Notes: generated by a model not told the origin, from the letters alone. Shown: positions 29,005 through 38,389, counted from the stretch's first letter. The stretch: 64,000 nt of DNA from Nitrosomonas ureae (GCF_001455205.1 NZ_CP013341.1:1178001-1242000), one strand, 5' to 3'. Numbers and translations are program-made.

Positions 29005-30282
29005 ATGATAAAAACACAGCTTACTGCGGCTTCAGTAGTGGGTAGAGTATTAGCCGGAGCAAGCCTGACCGAGGTGCTGCAGGATGTCTGGCGCGTGGAA
29101 TCTTCGCTATCGAAGCAGCAGAGAGGTGCTGTTCAGGATTTGAGTTATGGTGTATTGCGTTTTTATGGGCAACTGGGAGTAATCTTAGAGCTCTTGCTGA
29201 AAAAGCCGTTGCGCGACAGAAGCTTGTGTCATCTACTGCTGGTAAGTTTATATCAATTGCAATATAGCCGTGTGTTGCCGCACACTGTGGTGGATCAAGC
29301 GGTCTCAGCTTCACGTTGCTTGGTGAAGGGCAGCGGGATGCAAGGATTGGTCAATGCAGTGTTGCGCAATTTTATCCGACAGCAGGAAAAATTGTTGAAA
29401 CAAGCTGCTGAAAAAGAGATCGGACGTTATTCGCATCCGCAGTGGTGGGTTGATAAGTTGCGGCGGCAATATCCGAAAAATTTTGCAGCCATACTGAGCG
29501 CGAATAACAAGCGCCCGCCGATGACTCTACGGGTTAACCGGCGTATGATCAGCGTGGAGGCGTACTGTGATTTGTTGACGGAAAATGGGATGCAGGCTGA
29601 GGTGTTATGGCCAGGTGCGCTGCTACTGAGCCAACCCGTCAGGGTGGAATCTCTGCCAGGCTTTGTTATGGGATTGGTAACGGTGCAAGATGCAGGTGCG
29701 CAACTTGCTGCGCCACTGCTGGATGTGCATGATGGCATGCGAGTGTTGGATGCTTGTGCTGCACCTGGAGGTAAAAGTACGCATTTGCTGGAGTTGGCAA
29801 ACATATCGCTGTCGGTGTTGGATAACGACCCGGAGCGGTTAATTCAAGTGCAGCAAAACCTTGAACGTTTGAGAATGGCATCGGAGCGATTAATTTGCGG
29901 TGACGCCGCGAATCCCGATGCATGGTGGGATAAGCAACCCTATGATCGAATTTTGGCTGATGTGCCTTGTTCTGCATCGGGGGTGGTATGCCGACATCCT
30001 GATATTAAATGGTTACGACGCGAGAGTGATTTGACCAAGTTTGCAATAACTCAGCAAGCAATACTGGACGCATTGTGGAAAATTTTACGTAAGAATGGTA
30101 AGTTGCTCTATGTGACTTGTTCGGTTTTTGCAGAAGAAAATACAATGCAGATTGAAAAATTTCTTAAACATCACTCAGATGCATGTCAATTACCGCTTTC
30201 TGTGGCAGCGATGATGGATGGACAACTGTTACCTGATACTCAACATGACGGTTTCTTTTATACCTTGCTGCAAAAAACCTGA
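29005..30282 (+). CDS. rsmB: 16S rRNA m5C967 methyltransferase
   Basis: 425 residues from the ATG at 29005, five bases after fmt ends. An N-terminal NusB-like RNA-binding domain (residues 1-145, PHTVVDQAVSASR) precedes the SAM-dependent methyltransferase. DACAAPGGKSTHLLEL binds SAM, and the paired cysteines lie in ADVPCSASG and VTCSVFAEEN. The gene is standard between fmt and the DUF4390/ntrYX genes. Confidence 0.96.
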   Translation: MIKTQLTAASVVGRVLAGASLTEVLQDVWRVESSLSKQQRGAVQDLSYGVLRFYGQLGVILELLLKKPLRDRSLCHLLLVSLYQLQYSRVLPHTVVDQAVSASRCLVKGSGMQGLVNAVLRNFIRQQEKLLKQAAEKEIGRYSHPQWWVDKLRRQYPKNFAAILSANNKRPPMTLRVNRRMISVEAYCDLLTENGMQAEVLWPGALLLSQPVRVESLPGFVMGLVTVQDAGAQLAAPLLDVHDGMRVLDACAAPGGKSTHLLELANISLSVLDNDPERLIQVQQNLERLRMASERLICGDAANPDAWWDKQPYDRILADVPCSASGVVCRHPDIKWLRRESDLTKFAITQQAILDALWKILRKNGKLLYVTCSVFAEENTMQIEKFLKHHSDACQLPLSVAAMMDGQLLPDTQHDGFFYTLLQKT

Positions 30283-30298
30283 TCGATATATCGATCGG

Positions 30299-30895
30299 GT
30301 GAAGCTGCCGTATGCCAGTTCAGTTTTCTTATGGTTGATTTTGTTCTTACTGTTTCAGGCAACTACTGCGCAGGCGCAGGACATCCGCATAAAGAATGTC
30401 AATTTAGTAACAGCTGGCGGGGGTTATGAAATTAGCGTGGATTCTGAGATTGCGCTCAACCCCACTTTGGAGCAGGCGCTTGAGAAAGGTATCGTACTTT
30501 ACTTTGTATTCAAATTCAGTCTTGTTGATGTGCGCTGGTATTGGTTGGATGACGAAGTCGTGCGCGGCAAATACAGAGTCGGGTTGAGGTATTATGCACT
30601 TACACGCCAGTATCATTTGAATCATGCTTCATTTTCACAGAGTTTTAATACGCTTCGGGAAGCATTGGGGGTTTTGGGCCGTTTGCGAGATTTTCCCTTA
30701 ACAGTTAAATCAGAGTTGAAGCAGGATGCTGATTATATCGCATCGCTGCGTATATGGCTTGATCTGACACGTATGCCCAAGCCATTCCAGGTTGAGGCTC
30801 TGGGTTCCAGTCGATGGAATTTGAGTTCGGACAAATTGGAGTGGCGCATGAAATTACCTACGCCGGAGCAGCCATTCCAGATGAAAGGCCAGTAA
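30299..30895 (+). CDS. DUF4390 domain exported protein
   Basis: 198 residues if translation begins at the GTG at 30299, which puts a signal peptide (ASSVFLWLILFLLFQATTAQAQ) at the N-terminus. Upstream ATG codons would overlap rsmB. The DUF4390 family is regularly encoded between rsmB and ntrY in betaproteobacteria, and its function is unknown. Its stop codon overlaps the ntrY ATG by one base, implying coupled translation and a possible sensory accessory role. Confidence 0.85.
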   Translation: MKLPYASSVFLWLILFLLFQATTAQAQDIRIKNVNLVTAGGGYEISVDSEIALNPTLEQALEKGIVLYFVFKFSLVDVRWYWLDDEVVRGKYRVGLRYYALTRQYHLNHASFSQSFNTLREALGVLGRLRDFPLTVKSELKQDADYIASLRIWLDLTRMPKPFQVEALGSSRWNLSSDKLEWRMKLPTPEQPFQMKGQ

Positions 30896-33072
30896 TGAAG
30901 TATGTGCTCATTATTGGCTCGGGGTTGGGAGCAGTCATGTTGTTTCTCCTGGCTACAGCCGGTGCCAATACGGAGTTTTTTGAGCATAAGTACCGTTTGC
31001 TGCTGGTTATAAATGCTGCTTTTGTACTTTTCCTTATGGCAATCGTCGCAATATTGTTGTGGCGGTTCAGGCGCAGACTTAAATCAGGCGTATTTGGATC
31101 CAAGCTGGCATTGCGATTAATGCTGGTTTTTTCCCTGATGGCAATACTTCCTGGTGCTTTGGTGTATGCCGTGTCAGTTCAATTTCTGGAGAAAAGTATT
31201 GAATCCTGGTTCGATGTGAAAGTGGATCGTGCTTTGGAGGGGGGGCTGAATCTGGGGCAGACTATGCTGGATAACTTGTTGGAGGAACTGCAGAAAAAAG
31301 CACAGGCCACGGCGTTGATGCTGGCAGGAACCTCTGGTCCCCCTTTGCTGATACTCAATGAATTATTATTACAAACCCAAGTGGAAGAATCGACTTTATT
31401 CAACCAGGATGGCAAGGTGATCGCATTTTCAAGCGAAAGTAATCTGGCCTTATTTCCTGAAAAGCCGAACGCGGTAGTAATGCGTCATATAAGGATCCAG
31501 AAAGCTTACAGTGCGGTTGAGTCGTTAGACGATAGGGGCTTATATTTGCGTGTTGTTGTGCCTGTAAACGTATTGAGCTTGAAAGAAGATATACGCGTTT
31601 TGCAGTTATTGCAGCCGGTTCCCGTGCAGTTGGCCAAAGATGCTGAGCGAGTACAGGCAGGGTTCCGGGATTACCAGGAGCTTACATTATCTCGTCATGG
31701 ATTGACTCGATTATATAGTGTGACATTGACGCTGGCATTGCTATTATCTTTATTTTCAGCGCTGGCAACCGCATCATTGCTCAGTGAGAAATTAAGTGCG
31801 CCGCTGGGCCTGCTGGCGGAAGGGACGCGTGCTATTGCACAGGGTGATTACAGCCGCCGTCATTTAGTTCAAAGTGGTGACGAATTGGGTATATTGACAG
31901 AATCATTTAATTTGATGACGCAGCAATTGCAAGAAGCGCAAGCAGTTGCGCAGCATAATCAGCAGGAGGTGGAAAGTGCTCGGGCACATCTGGAAAGTAT
32001 TCTGGCAAATCTTTCATCCGGCGTATTAGTATTTGACGATCAATTGGCTTTGTCCAAAGCAAACCGTAGCGCAGAACAAATACTCCAGATACCTTTAATC
32101 AGTTTGGACGGTTCAATTATCGAAGGGTGTGTAACCAATGAACCGCAGTTGAATATGCTGATAACTGAAATTCGGTCAGGTTTTAATTCGGAAGCGACAA
32201 GTGTTTGGCAGCGTCAACTGACGCGTTCGGAAGATGGTCGCAATCAGGTTTTGCTGCTACGAGGCACACGATTACCTAAGATATCGGGTGGCGGCGGTGT
32301 GGTGGTTTTTGATGATATTACTAGCTTACTGCAGGTACAGCGCGCTGTAGCCTGGGGCGAAGTGGCCCGGCGTTTGGCGCACGAAATTAAAAATCCATTA
32401 ACGCCGATTCAGCTCTCAGCGGAACGGGTACAACATAAATTAATCAATAAGCTCAGCGAAGAGGATGCGAAAATATTAAGGCGTTCTACTGAAACCATTG
32501 TAAATCAGGTCGAGGCTCTGAAAAAAATGGTGAATGAGTTCAATCAGTATGCGCGTGTTCCTGAACTGGAATTGCGGCAATTGGATTTTAATCAGCTGGT
32601 TCGTGAAGTGCTAGCGCTCTATGAAACCGGAAGTATGGCGGTAGAAAATGGTAAACATATACAAATCATACAGATATTGGCGGAAGAATTACCGGGAGTT
32701 AGGGGGGATTCTGCGCAGCTACGTCAAGTGCTGCACAATTTATTGCAGAATGCACAGGATGCGTTAATTGATACTCCGGAACCCGTGATAGAAGTGAAAA
32801 CCGAAACGATGCATGGCGGTGTGCAATTAAGTGTGCGTGATAATGGTTGCGGCTTTTCGGAAGAAATCAGAGCGCGAGTTTTTGAACCCTATGTCACGAC
32901 TAAATTAAAAGGTACAGGCTTGGGTTTACCTATTGTCAAGAAAATTATTGAAGAACATGATGGGCTTATTCACATCGAGAATATTAAGCCACATGGCGCA
33001 CAAATCTCAATTATCTTGCCGGCGGTGGAAAAAAATAAAACTGCAGGAAATAACAGACTGACACTAAATTAA
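30895..33072 (+). CDS. ntrY: Sensor histidine kinase NtrY
   Basis: 725 residues. N-terminal membrane segments at about 5-25, 42-62 and 80-100, a periplasmic/extracytoplasmic region, another membrane segment near 285, a HAMP linker, a PAS-like region, HisKA with the phospho-acceptor His496 in RLAHEIKNPLTPIQ, and an HATPase domain with DNGCGF and GTGLGLPIV. NtrY phosphorylates NtrX, a pair linked in other bacteria to nitrogen, redox and envelope responses. The start overlaps the DUF4390 stop. Confidence 0.94.
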   Translation: MKYVLIIGSGLGAVMLFLLATAGANTEFFEHKYRLLLVINAAFVLFLMAIVAILLWRFRRRLKSGVFGSKLALRLMLVFSLMAILPGALVYAVSVQFLEKSIESWFDVKVDRALEGGLNLGQTMLDNLLEELQKKAQATALMLAGTSGPPLLILNELLLQTQVEESTLFNQDGKVIAFSSESNLALFPEKPNAVVMRHIRIQKAYSAVESLDDRGLYLRVVVPVNVLSLKEDIRVLQLLQPVPVQLAKDAERVQAGFRDYQELTLSRHGLTRLYSVTLTLALLLSLFSALATASLLSEKLSAPLGLLAEGTRAIAQGDYSRRHLVQSGDELGILTESFNLMTQQLQEAQAVAQHNQQEVESARAHLESILANLSSGVLVFDDQLALSKANRSAEQILQIPLISLDGSIIEGCVTNEPQLNMLITEIRSGFNSEATSVWQRQLTRSEDGRNQVLLLRGTRLPKISGGGGVVVFDDITSLLQVQRAVAWGEVARRLAHEIKNPLTPIQLSAERVQHKLINKLSEEDAKILRRSTETIVNQVEALKKMVNEFNQYARVPELELRQLDFNQLVREVLALYETGSMAVENGKHIQIIQILAEELPGVRGDSAQLRQVLHNLLQNAQDALIDTPEPVIEVKTETMHGGVQLSVRDNGCGFSEEIRARVFEPYVTTKLKGTGLGLPIVKKIIEEHDGLIHIENIKPHGAQISIILPAVEKNKTAGNNRLTLN

Positions 33073-33224
33073 ATTATCAAGTCTGTAAATGTAGAAAAGG
33101 CGAGTAAAATATTTCATGTATTGGCACTCGCTACTCAATAAACTCCGAATCTATAAATGTACATGAAATTTTACAGTTAACCACAAGCTAGCTGATTAGA
33201 TTTCAGTAGTGGAGAGAATTTCAG

Positions 33225-34487
33225 ATGATAACAAATAATACAATACTCATTGTTGATGACGAAATTGGTATACGCGAACTATTGTCAGAAATCCTGCGTG
33301 ATGAAGGATATCGTGTGGCGCTGGCAGAAAATGCTGAGCAAGCACGTATTTGGCGGAATCAGACGCGTCCGGATTTGGTGCTGCTGGATATTTGGATGCC
33401 TGACACAGATGGTATTACACTGTTGAAAGAGTGGGTTAGTAATGGAATGTTGACGATGCCAGTGATTATGATGTCAGGGCATGGCACCATTGATACAGCG
33501 GTTGAAGCGACGCGTATTGGTGCATTTAGTTATTTGGAAAAACCGATACCACTGCAAAAATTGTTGAGTACCGTAAGCAAAGCTTTGCGGGGTGGGCAAA
33601 ATAAGCAGCAATCAGCGCTTTCTCTCGCGAGCTTGGGCAAAGGCAGCATGATTGCAGATCTGCGCAAAAGATTGGAACAAGTAGTCAATCTGAAAGCACC
33701 CGTGCTATTGATGGGAGAGCCTGGTGCAGGGGCCGAAATATGTGCTCGCTTCATGCATCGCCCTAATACGCCGTGGATAGAGCCCGAGACATTGACTTCA
33801 TTAGCAGAATCGCCACTGGATTTATTAGAGCCGGCACGTGATGGCTTGTTATTTCTCAAGGAAGTAGGTGAAATCAGCAAATTGGCACAAAAAGGTTTGT
33901 TGCTGCTACTGAGCAAACTGGAAAAATATAATGTGCGGCTGGTATGTGCGACATCACATCCTCTTGCGGAGTTGACTGCGCAAGGTGCCTATCATCCCAG
34001 ATTATATGAAGTGTTAAGTGGATTAAGTATCGGCATTCCTGCGCTGAGAGCGCATCGGGAGGATATACCTGAATTAGCGAATCAAATTTTATCGCGCTTT
34101 GTTGAATCAGGTGAAGCTTCATCGACATTACAGTTTACTACCGCTGCGCTGAATTGCCTGCGTAATTATGACTGGCCGGGTAATCTTACGCAGCTAACGG
34201 GTGTGGTCCACTCTTTGGCATTAACATCCACAGGTGACGAGATTTCGGTCGAAGCAGTGCAACAGGCAATGGTATTTCCAGAATCATCTTCCGCATCAGT
34301 GGCTCCGGAAATCCCCCTCGATCTTTCATTGCGTGAAGCGCGTGATTTATTTGAAAAAACTTATTTTGAAAGATTAATTGATCAAGAAAATGGAAATATG
34401 ACGCGTGTGGCTGAGCGGGCAGGGTTAGAGCGTACGCATCTTTATCGCAAAATAAAATTATTAGGGATTAAGTTGCGAGGGAATTGA
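33225..34487 (+). CDS. ntrX: NtrX-type response regulator with degenerate AAA+ domain
   Basis: 420 residues. Receiver domain 1-120 with Asp11/Asp12, phospho-acceptor Asp55 and Lys106 intact. Central domain about 140-345 resembles sigma-54 activators, but Walker A reads GEPGAGAE (164-171; the essential Lys is Ala170) and Walker B reads LLFLKEVGE (the first acidic residue is Lys212). About 40 residues including the GAFTGA sigma-54 contact loop are missing between them. The C-terminal Fis-type HTH (NMTRVAERAGLERTHLYRKI) is intact. It should therefore receive phosphate and bind DNA but probably not hydrolyse ATP or drive sigma-54 open-complex formation. It lies 152 bases downstream of ntrY. Confidence 0.92.
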   Translation: MITNNTILIVDDEIGIRELLSEILRDEGYRVALAENAEQARIWRNQTRPDLVLLDIWMPDTDGITLLKEWVSNGMLTMPVIMMSGHGTIDTAVEATRIGAFSYLEKPIPLQKLLSTVSKALRGGQNKQQSALSLASLGKGSMIADLRKRLEQVVNLKAPVLLMGEPGAGAEICARFMHRPNTPWIEPETLTSLAESPLDLLEPARDGLLFLKEVGEISKLAQKGLLLLLSKLEKYNVRLVCATSHPLAELTAQGAYHPRLYEVLSGLSIGIPALRAHREDIPELANQILSRFVESGEASSTLQFTTAALNCLRNYDWPGNLTQLTGVVHSLALTSTGDEISVEAVQQAMVFPESSSASVAPEIPLDLSLREARDLFEKTYFERLIDQENGNMTRVAERAGLERTHLYRKIKLLGIKLRGN

Positions 34488-34741
34488 TTCTCATAAGCGG
34501 TGCATTACCCGGCAAAATTGATTTGGATGTGAAACTTACCTCTCTAGGAAAGAATATGGGAGTGAGGTATTGCAAGTTTTAAGAAATGACTTTAGAATCG
34601 CCGCCTTTTGTATTGCCCTGTTCTTACAAATTCTTCGTTAGTACATTAGGTACCGTAGTAATCAAGCTTTGTGCAATATTTTGTGAAATGCTGAGTTATT
34701 TTATTAACCCGTAGTAATACCGTTGTTGTTGAAAGGATTTC

Positions 34742-34915
34742 ATGATAAGAAGTTTTTCCCGTCGCAAGAAAAAGCAATCGCTTAATTTATTTATATTCCT
34801 CCTTTTGACATTTTTATCCCTAGGGTTTCAAACCCTCTCAATCAAAGCTGAATTAATTTCATATCCCTATCCCGCGCAGCTTGAGAACTATCAATCTGAA
34901 GAATCAATATCTTAA
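34742..34915 (+). CDS. Small secreted peptide, 57 residues
   Basis: A short ORF starting ATG at 34742 with AAAGGA seven bases upstream. The N-terminus is basic (IRSFSRRKKKQ), followed by a 20-residue hydrophobic core (LNLFIFLLLTFLSLGF) and a plausible signal-peptidase site SIKA-ELI, leaving a mature acidic peptide of about 21 residues with no Cys. No relative is recognised. The signal-peptide architecture plus ribosome-binding site make it more than a random ORF. It lies alone in a 1.2 kb gap between ntrX and the PEP-CTERM gene. Confidence 0.5.
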   Translation: MIRSFSRRKKKQSLNLFIFLLLTFLSLGFQTLSIKAELISYPYPAQLENYQSEESIS

Positions 34916-35705
34916 TAAGTTATTCTGTTCAGTCATTGCGTATCTGCAATAAACAGCAGAGCCCCTAGAGGGGCGGTGTGGCATGAGTGTTGTGCACGGT
35001 GAGGTATGAAAGAAGCACTTCAAATTAATCATCGAATAATAGTGAATGGATTTATCAGTTCAAGATTTTGAATTTTTCTTGTTAACTAATCGATCGTGAG
35101 AAAAATATATACCTAAGGAGTGAGCTTAAGCGCTACTAAACCGCCTCTTATTTGTTGACTTATCCAGGAACTTTATAGGACAAGTTGACTAATTATGTAG
35201 TATCCATTGTGACAAACCTACTATTTTCTGTATTTATCAAATCCAAAGCAATGGACTATTCCCTATGGTTCACATGAGATCAGTATTAAATGTAATTAAT
35301 TAATACTTTCAATGGTATGGAGCGATTATCCGTGAAATTTATTTTCGTTCTGAATACCCAAAAGTGTGTAGTACTCGTAGATCGGAAAGAAAATGATCAG
35401 CTGATAAGAAACCAAAAAATGCATTAAATATGCATTGATTAACTCAATCCGGCTTAGGATTTTTATAGGACATTTCCTCATTTTTTTCAGTATGTATTCA
35501 GGATATTCATCTCTATTCCAGGCTGAGTATTGGGTCTAGTATCTCGCCAGACAGGAAAGTTCTGACTAAGCTTCTCAATAGGTTTGGGGTGAACGGTAAT
35601 TTATTACGATTGCCACGGTATCGTCGAATTATGAGTGCAATCGGTTTATTTAGAGTTTCCATATGTTCTGTAGTTTTTATTAAAAATTAGTTTCTGGAGC
35701 ATACA
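34916..35705. other. 790-base gene-free AT-rich stretch
   Basis: No convincing gene on either strand. It contains the palindrome GCCCCTAGAGGGGC (34962-34975) and two copies of TTTATAGGACA (35172-35182, 35462-35472). It presumably holds the promoter of the PEP-CTERM gene, but no sigma-70 or sigma-54 element could be placed with confidence. Confidence 0.4.
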
Positions 35706-36347
35706 ATGAAAAATTCTTTACGCTTAACAGTGTTGTCTATGGCTCTTTGCTTTGGCTTGTTTTCGATAGCCCATGTAAAAGCGGCTTCGATTTCCTATGC
35801 AGATCAGGGCGTGTCTGTTCAAAATACTTACACTTTTACTGCAACAACAACAGGTTATATTGGCGCTTACTTTCAATCGAGCTCGGCATCTTATACCAAT
35901 ACGCTATCCTTACTCGTGAATGGCGTAGTTACACCACAGTCATCTTTGGGAGTGTTAAACAATCAAACTTCAAATGTGGGAGATTATGTCAATCTAGGTT
36001 ACGTTAATGCGGGAGATATACTTACGTTCCAGATGAAAGTTCTCGATACCGGGGATATTTGGAATTCCAATTCCGCATCTAATGCCGATGGAGTAAATCA
36101 TATTTACTCAACTAGTTTTTCTGGAGATACGGTTCTTGGTATTCCCGCGGGTACCTATGTGGGATTTGAAGATATCCAGGGTGGCGGGGATTTCGATTAT
36201 AATGATCAAGCATTTATATTCACAAACATCAGTACATTGGCAGAAAAACATATAAGTCCTGTGCCTGAACCGGAGACCTATGCTATGTTGATGATAGGGT
36301 TAGGATTGGTAGCTTTTACAGTGCGTTCCAGAAAGAGAAGAATATAA
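35706..36347 (+). CDS. PEP-CTERM sorting-domain protein
   Basis: 213 residues with a signal peptide (cleavage after VKA, about 26), a Ser/Thr/Asn-rich beta domain ending in GFEDIQGGGDFDYND (DUF4114-like calcium-type loop) and a textbook PEP-CTERM tail: VPEPETYAMLMIGLGLV, then a basic RSRKRR end. Such proteins are cut at the PEP motif by an exosortase (XrtB/EpsH type) at the inner membrane and exported, often with exopolysaccharide. No exosortase is in the window. A GGAG ribosome-binding site precedes the ATG. Probable role: extracellular matrix or floc protein (inference from the family). Confidence 0.9.
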   Translation: MKNSLRLTVLSMALCFGLFSIAHVKAASISYADQGVSVQNTYTFTATTTGYIGAYFQSSSASYTNTLSLLVNGVVTPQSSLGVLNNQTSNVGDYVNLGYVNAGDILTFQMKVLDTGDIWNSNSASNADGVNHIYSTSFSGDTVLGIPAGTYVGFEDIQGGGDFDYNDQAFIFTNISTLAEKHISPVPEPETYAMLMIGLGLVAFTVRSRKRRI

Positions 36348-36405
36348 AATTTGACATTACTAATCACTGGTTTCCCTTTTTCAATAATTAAAAGCGAGTA
36401 ATAAT

Positions 36406-36445
36406 GAAAATGGAGCAAATGGGGAATATTTGCTCCATTTTCTTT
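36406..36445 (+). terminator. Terminator after the PEP-CTERM gene
   Basis: A perfect 15-base stem: GAAAATGGAGCAAAT (36406-36420) pairs with ATTTGCTCCATTTTC (36428-36442), with a GGGGAAT loop. T residues occur within the 3' arm and after it. Confidence 0.85.
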
Positions 36446-36774
36446 CGCATAATTTACAGATCAATGAGCAAATAGGGCCAGTTTACATTTAATCTCTTCC
36501 GGGTTTAATTCCTCGCCCCTCGGGGCACAAAGGCTGGTTGAAAACCAGCAGTCTGAAGAGCGCTTTTAATACCTCGCTGCTTGCGGCGGGGTGCTTTATT
36601 CTTAGCACGCTTGTTTGTGGCAAGTTCTGATGCAAATTGAAGCGCGTGTATAAAAGGTTTTACGTATCCAATTCACTGGATCTCGGTTGGATCTGTTTTA
36701 TCATCTGAATTTTTATACCTATTGCTGTTCTAAAAAATTCTAATAGAATTCATAAGGCGATCGAGTCATTCAGC
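36446..36774. other. Gene-free stretch with three consecutive hairpins
   Basis: Between the terminator and the dioxygenase gene lie three hairpin-forming sequences: GCCCCTCGGGGC (36515-36526), CTGGTTGAAAACCAG (36534-36548) and CCTCGCTGC/GCGGCGGGG (36572-36591, with G-U pairs). A structured intergenic repeat element or attenuator is possible. No coding frame is seen. Confidence 0.4.
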
Positions 36775-37434
36775 ATGAAAAAAATTTCCCGTAGAAAAGT
36801 GATTGGATTAGGTGTGTTGGGCAGCTTTGCCAGTGTGCTGGGCAGCGGTAGTTTGGCTAAAGCGTTAGCATTAATGCCTACGCCCGAAGAAACAGAAGGT
36901 CCGTTTTATCCGGTAAAGAATCAGAAAGACAAGGACGAAGATCTGACGCAAATCAATGGTTACGTTGACGATGCGAGTGGTCAGCATATTGTGGTCGGTG
37001 GGCATGTAACCGATATCTATGGTAATGCGGTTGAAAATACGCTGCTAGATATTTGGCAGGCGGATGCCAACGGTCGCTATCGTCATCCGCGTGATTCCAA
37101 TAAAGCAAAGCTGGATCAGAACTTCCAAGGGTGGGCGATAATTCAGACTGATGAGAAAGGATCTTTTCGCTTTAAGACAGTAATGCCTGGTGCTTACCCT
37201 GCCAGCGGAACGTGGATCAGGCCTCCGCATATTCATTTAAAGATTTTTAAACCGGGTTATTTTCCGCTGACAACACAGATGTATTTTCCTGATCAGGAGT
37301 TAAACAAGAAGGATTTATTACTGAGTCAGAAATCTATCATCGAACAATCAGCAATGATGGCGAGAGAGATTGGGCAGCAAGGCAATTTAATTATTTACGA
37401 GTACAATGTCGTCCTCGATCTACTTCGTAAATAA
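36775..37434 (+). CDS. Tat-exported intradiol ring-cleavage dioxygenase-like protein
   Basis: 219 residues. The N-terminus carries a twin-arginine signal (SRRKVIGLGVLG, then a hydrophobic stretch to about residue 32). The rest matches the protocatechuate/catechol 3,4-dioxygenase fold with all four Fe(III) ligands visible: Tyr102 (DANGRYRH), Tyr141 (MPGAYPASG), His152 and His154 (PPHIHL). A Tat-exported, folded, metal-loaded form suggests periplasmic cleavage of a catechol-like compound or siderophore fragment. The actual substrate is unknown. It lies just upstream of trxB (4 bases), possibly co-transcribed. Confidence 0.87.
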   Translation: MKKISRRKVIGLGVLGSFASVLGSGSLAKALALMPTPEETEGPFYPVKNQKDKDEDLTQINGYVDDASGQHIVVGGHVTDIYGNAVENTLLDIWQADANGRYRHPRDSNKAKLDQNFQGWAIIQTDEKGSFRFKTVMPGAYPASGTWIRPPHIHLKIFKPGYFPLTTQMYFPDQELNKKDLLLSQKSIIEQSAMMAREIGQQGNLIIYEYNVVLDLLRK

Positions 37435-37438
37435 ATTT

Positions 37439-38389
37439 ATGACGACCAAACACAATTCACTGCTTATTCTTGGTTCCGGGCCGGCGGGTTATACTGCTGC
37501 CGTTTATGCGGCACGCGCCAATCTGAGTCCGGTTTTGATCACTGGCTTGGCTCAGGGCGGACAATTAATGACAACAACGGATGTGGATAATTGGCCGGCC
37601 GATGCAATGGGTGTGCAAGGCCCGGAGTTGATGGAACGGTTTCAGAAACATGCGGAGCGTTTTCATACCGAAATTATTTTTGATCATATTCATACCGCAA
37701 AATTGACAGAAAAACCAATTACTTTGATGGGTGATCAAGGCATTTATACTTGCGATGCGCTCATTATTGCCACCGGCGCATCTGCGCAATATCTCGGCTT
37801 GCCATCCGAAGAAGCATTTATGGGGCGCGGTGTGTCAGGGTGTGCAACGTGTGATGGTTTTTTCTATAAAGGACAAGATGTTGCTGTTATCGGTGGTGGC
37901 AATACTGCGGTAGAAGAAGCATTGTATCTTTCGAATATTGCACGCAGCGTGACAGTAGTGCATCGGCGTGATCAGTTCCGCTCGGAAAAAATTCTGATTG
38001 ATAAATTGATGGAAAAAACCCGTACCGGCAATATTAAATTGAAACTGAATCATGTACTGGATGAGGTGTTGGGCGATCAATCCGGTGTTACGGGCATGCG
38101 CATCAGAAGCACCAAGGATGATTCCACCCAAGAAATAGATTTGCAAGGTGTTTTCATTGCTATCGGCCATAAACCAAATACCGATATTTTTGTCGGGCAA
38201 CTGCAAATGGAAAATGGCTATATTGTTACTCGCGGTGGTGGTCAAGGAAATGCAACAGTCACCAGCATAGCGGGTGTGTTTGCTGCAGGCGACGTGCAGG
38301 ATCACATATATCGTCAAGCGGTAACCAGTGCCGCGAGTGGCTGTATGGCAGCACTGGATGCGGAGAAATATCTGGATAACCTGAAATAA
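37439..38389 (+). CDS. trxB: Thioredoxin-disulfide reductase
   Basis: 316 residues from the ATG at 37439; the longer frame overlaps the dioxygenase gene. FAD site GSGPAGY (12-18), NADPH site GGGNTAVEEAL and redox pair Cys135/Cys138 in SGCATCDGFF are complete, as is the C-terminal FAAGDVQDHIYRQAVTSAASGC. Reduces thioredoxin with NADPH. Immediately precedes the Smr-domain gene. Confidence 0.97.
   Translation: MTTKHNSLLILGSGPAGYTAAVYAARANLSPVLITGLAQGGQLMTTTDVDNWPADAMGVQGPELMERFQKHAERFHTEIIFDHIHTAKLTEKPITLMGDQGIYTCDALIIATGASAQYLGLPSEEAFMGRGVSGCATCDGFFYKGQDVAVIGGGNTAVEEALYLSNIARSVTVVHRRDQFRSEKILIDKLMEKTRTGNIKLKLNHVLDEVLGDQSGVTGMRIRSTKDDSTQEIDLQGVFIAIGHKPNTDIFVGQLQMENGYIVTRGGGQGNATVTSIAGVFAAGDVQDHIYRQAVTSAASGCMAALDAEKYLDNLK

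Noticed and set aside
34962..34975. Terminator after the 57-residue peptide gene
   Set aside because: GCCCCTAGAGGGGC can pair but has no loop of workable size or T tract, so only noted as a palindrome.
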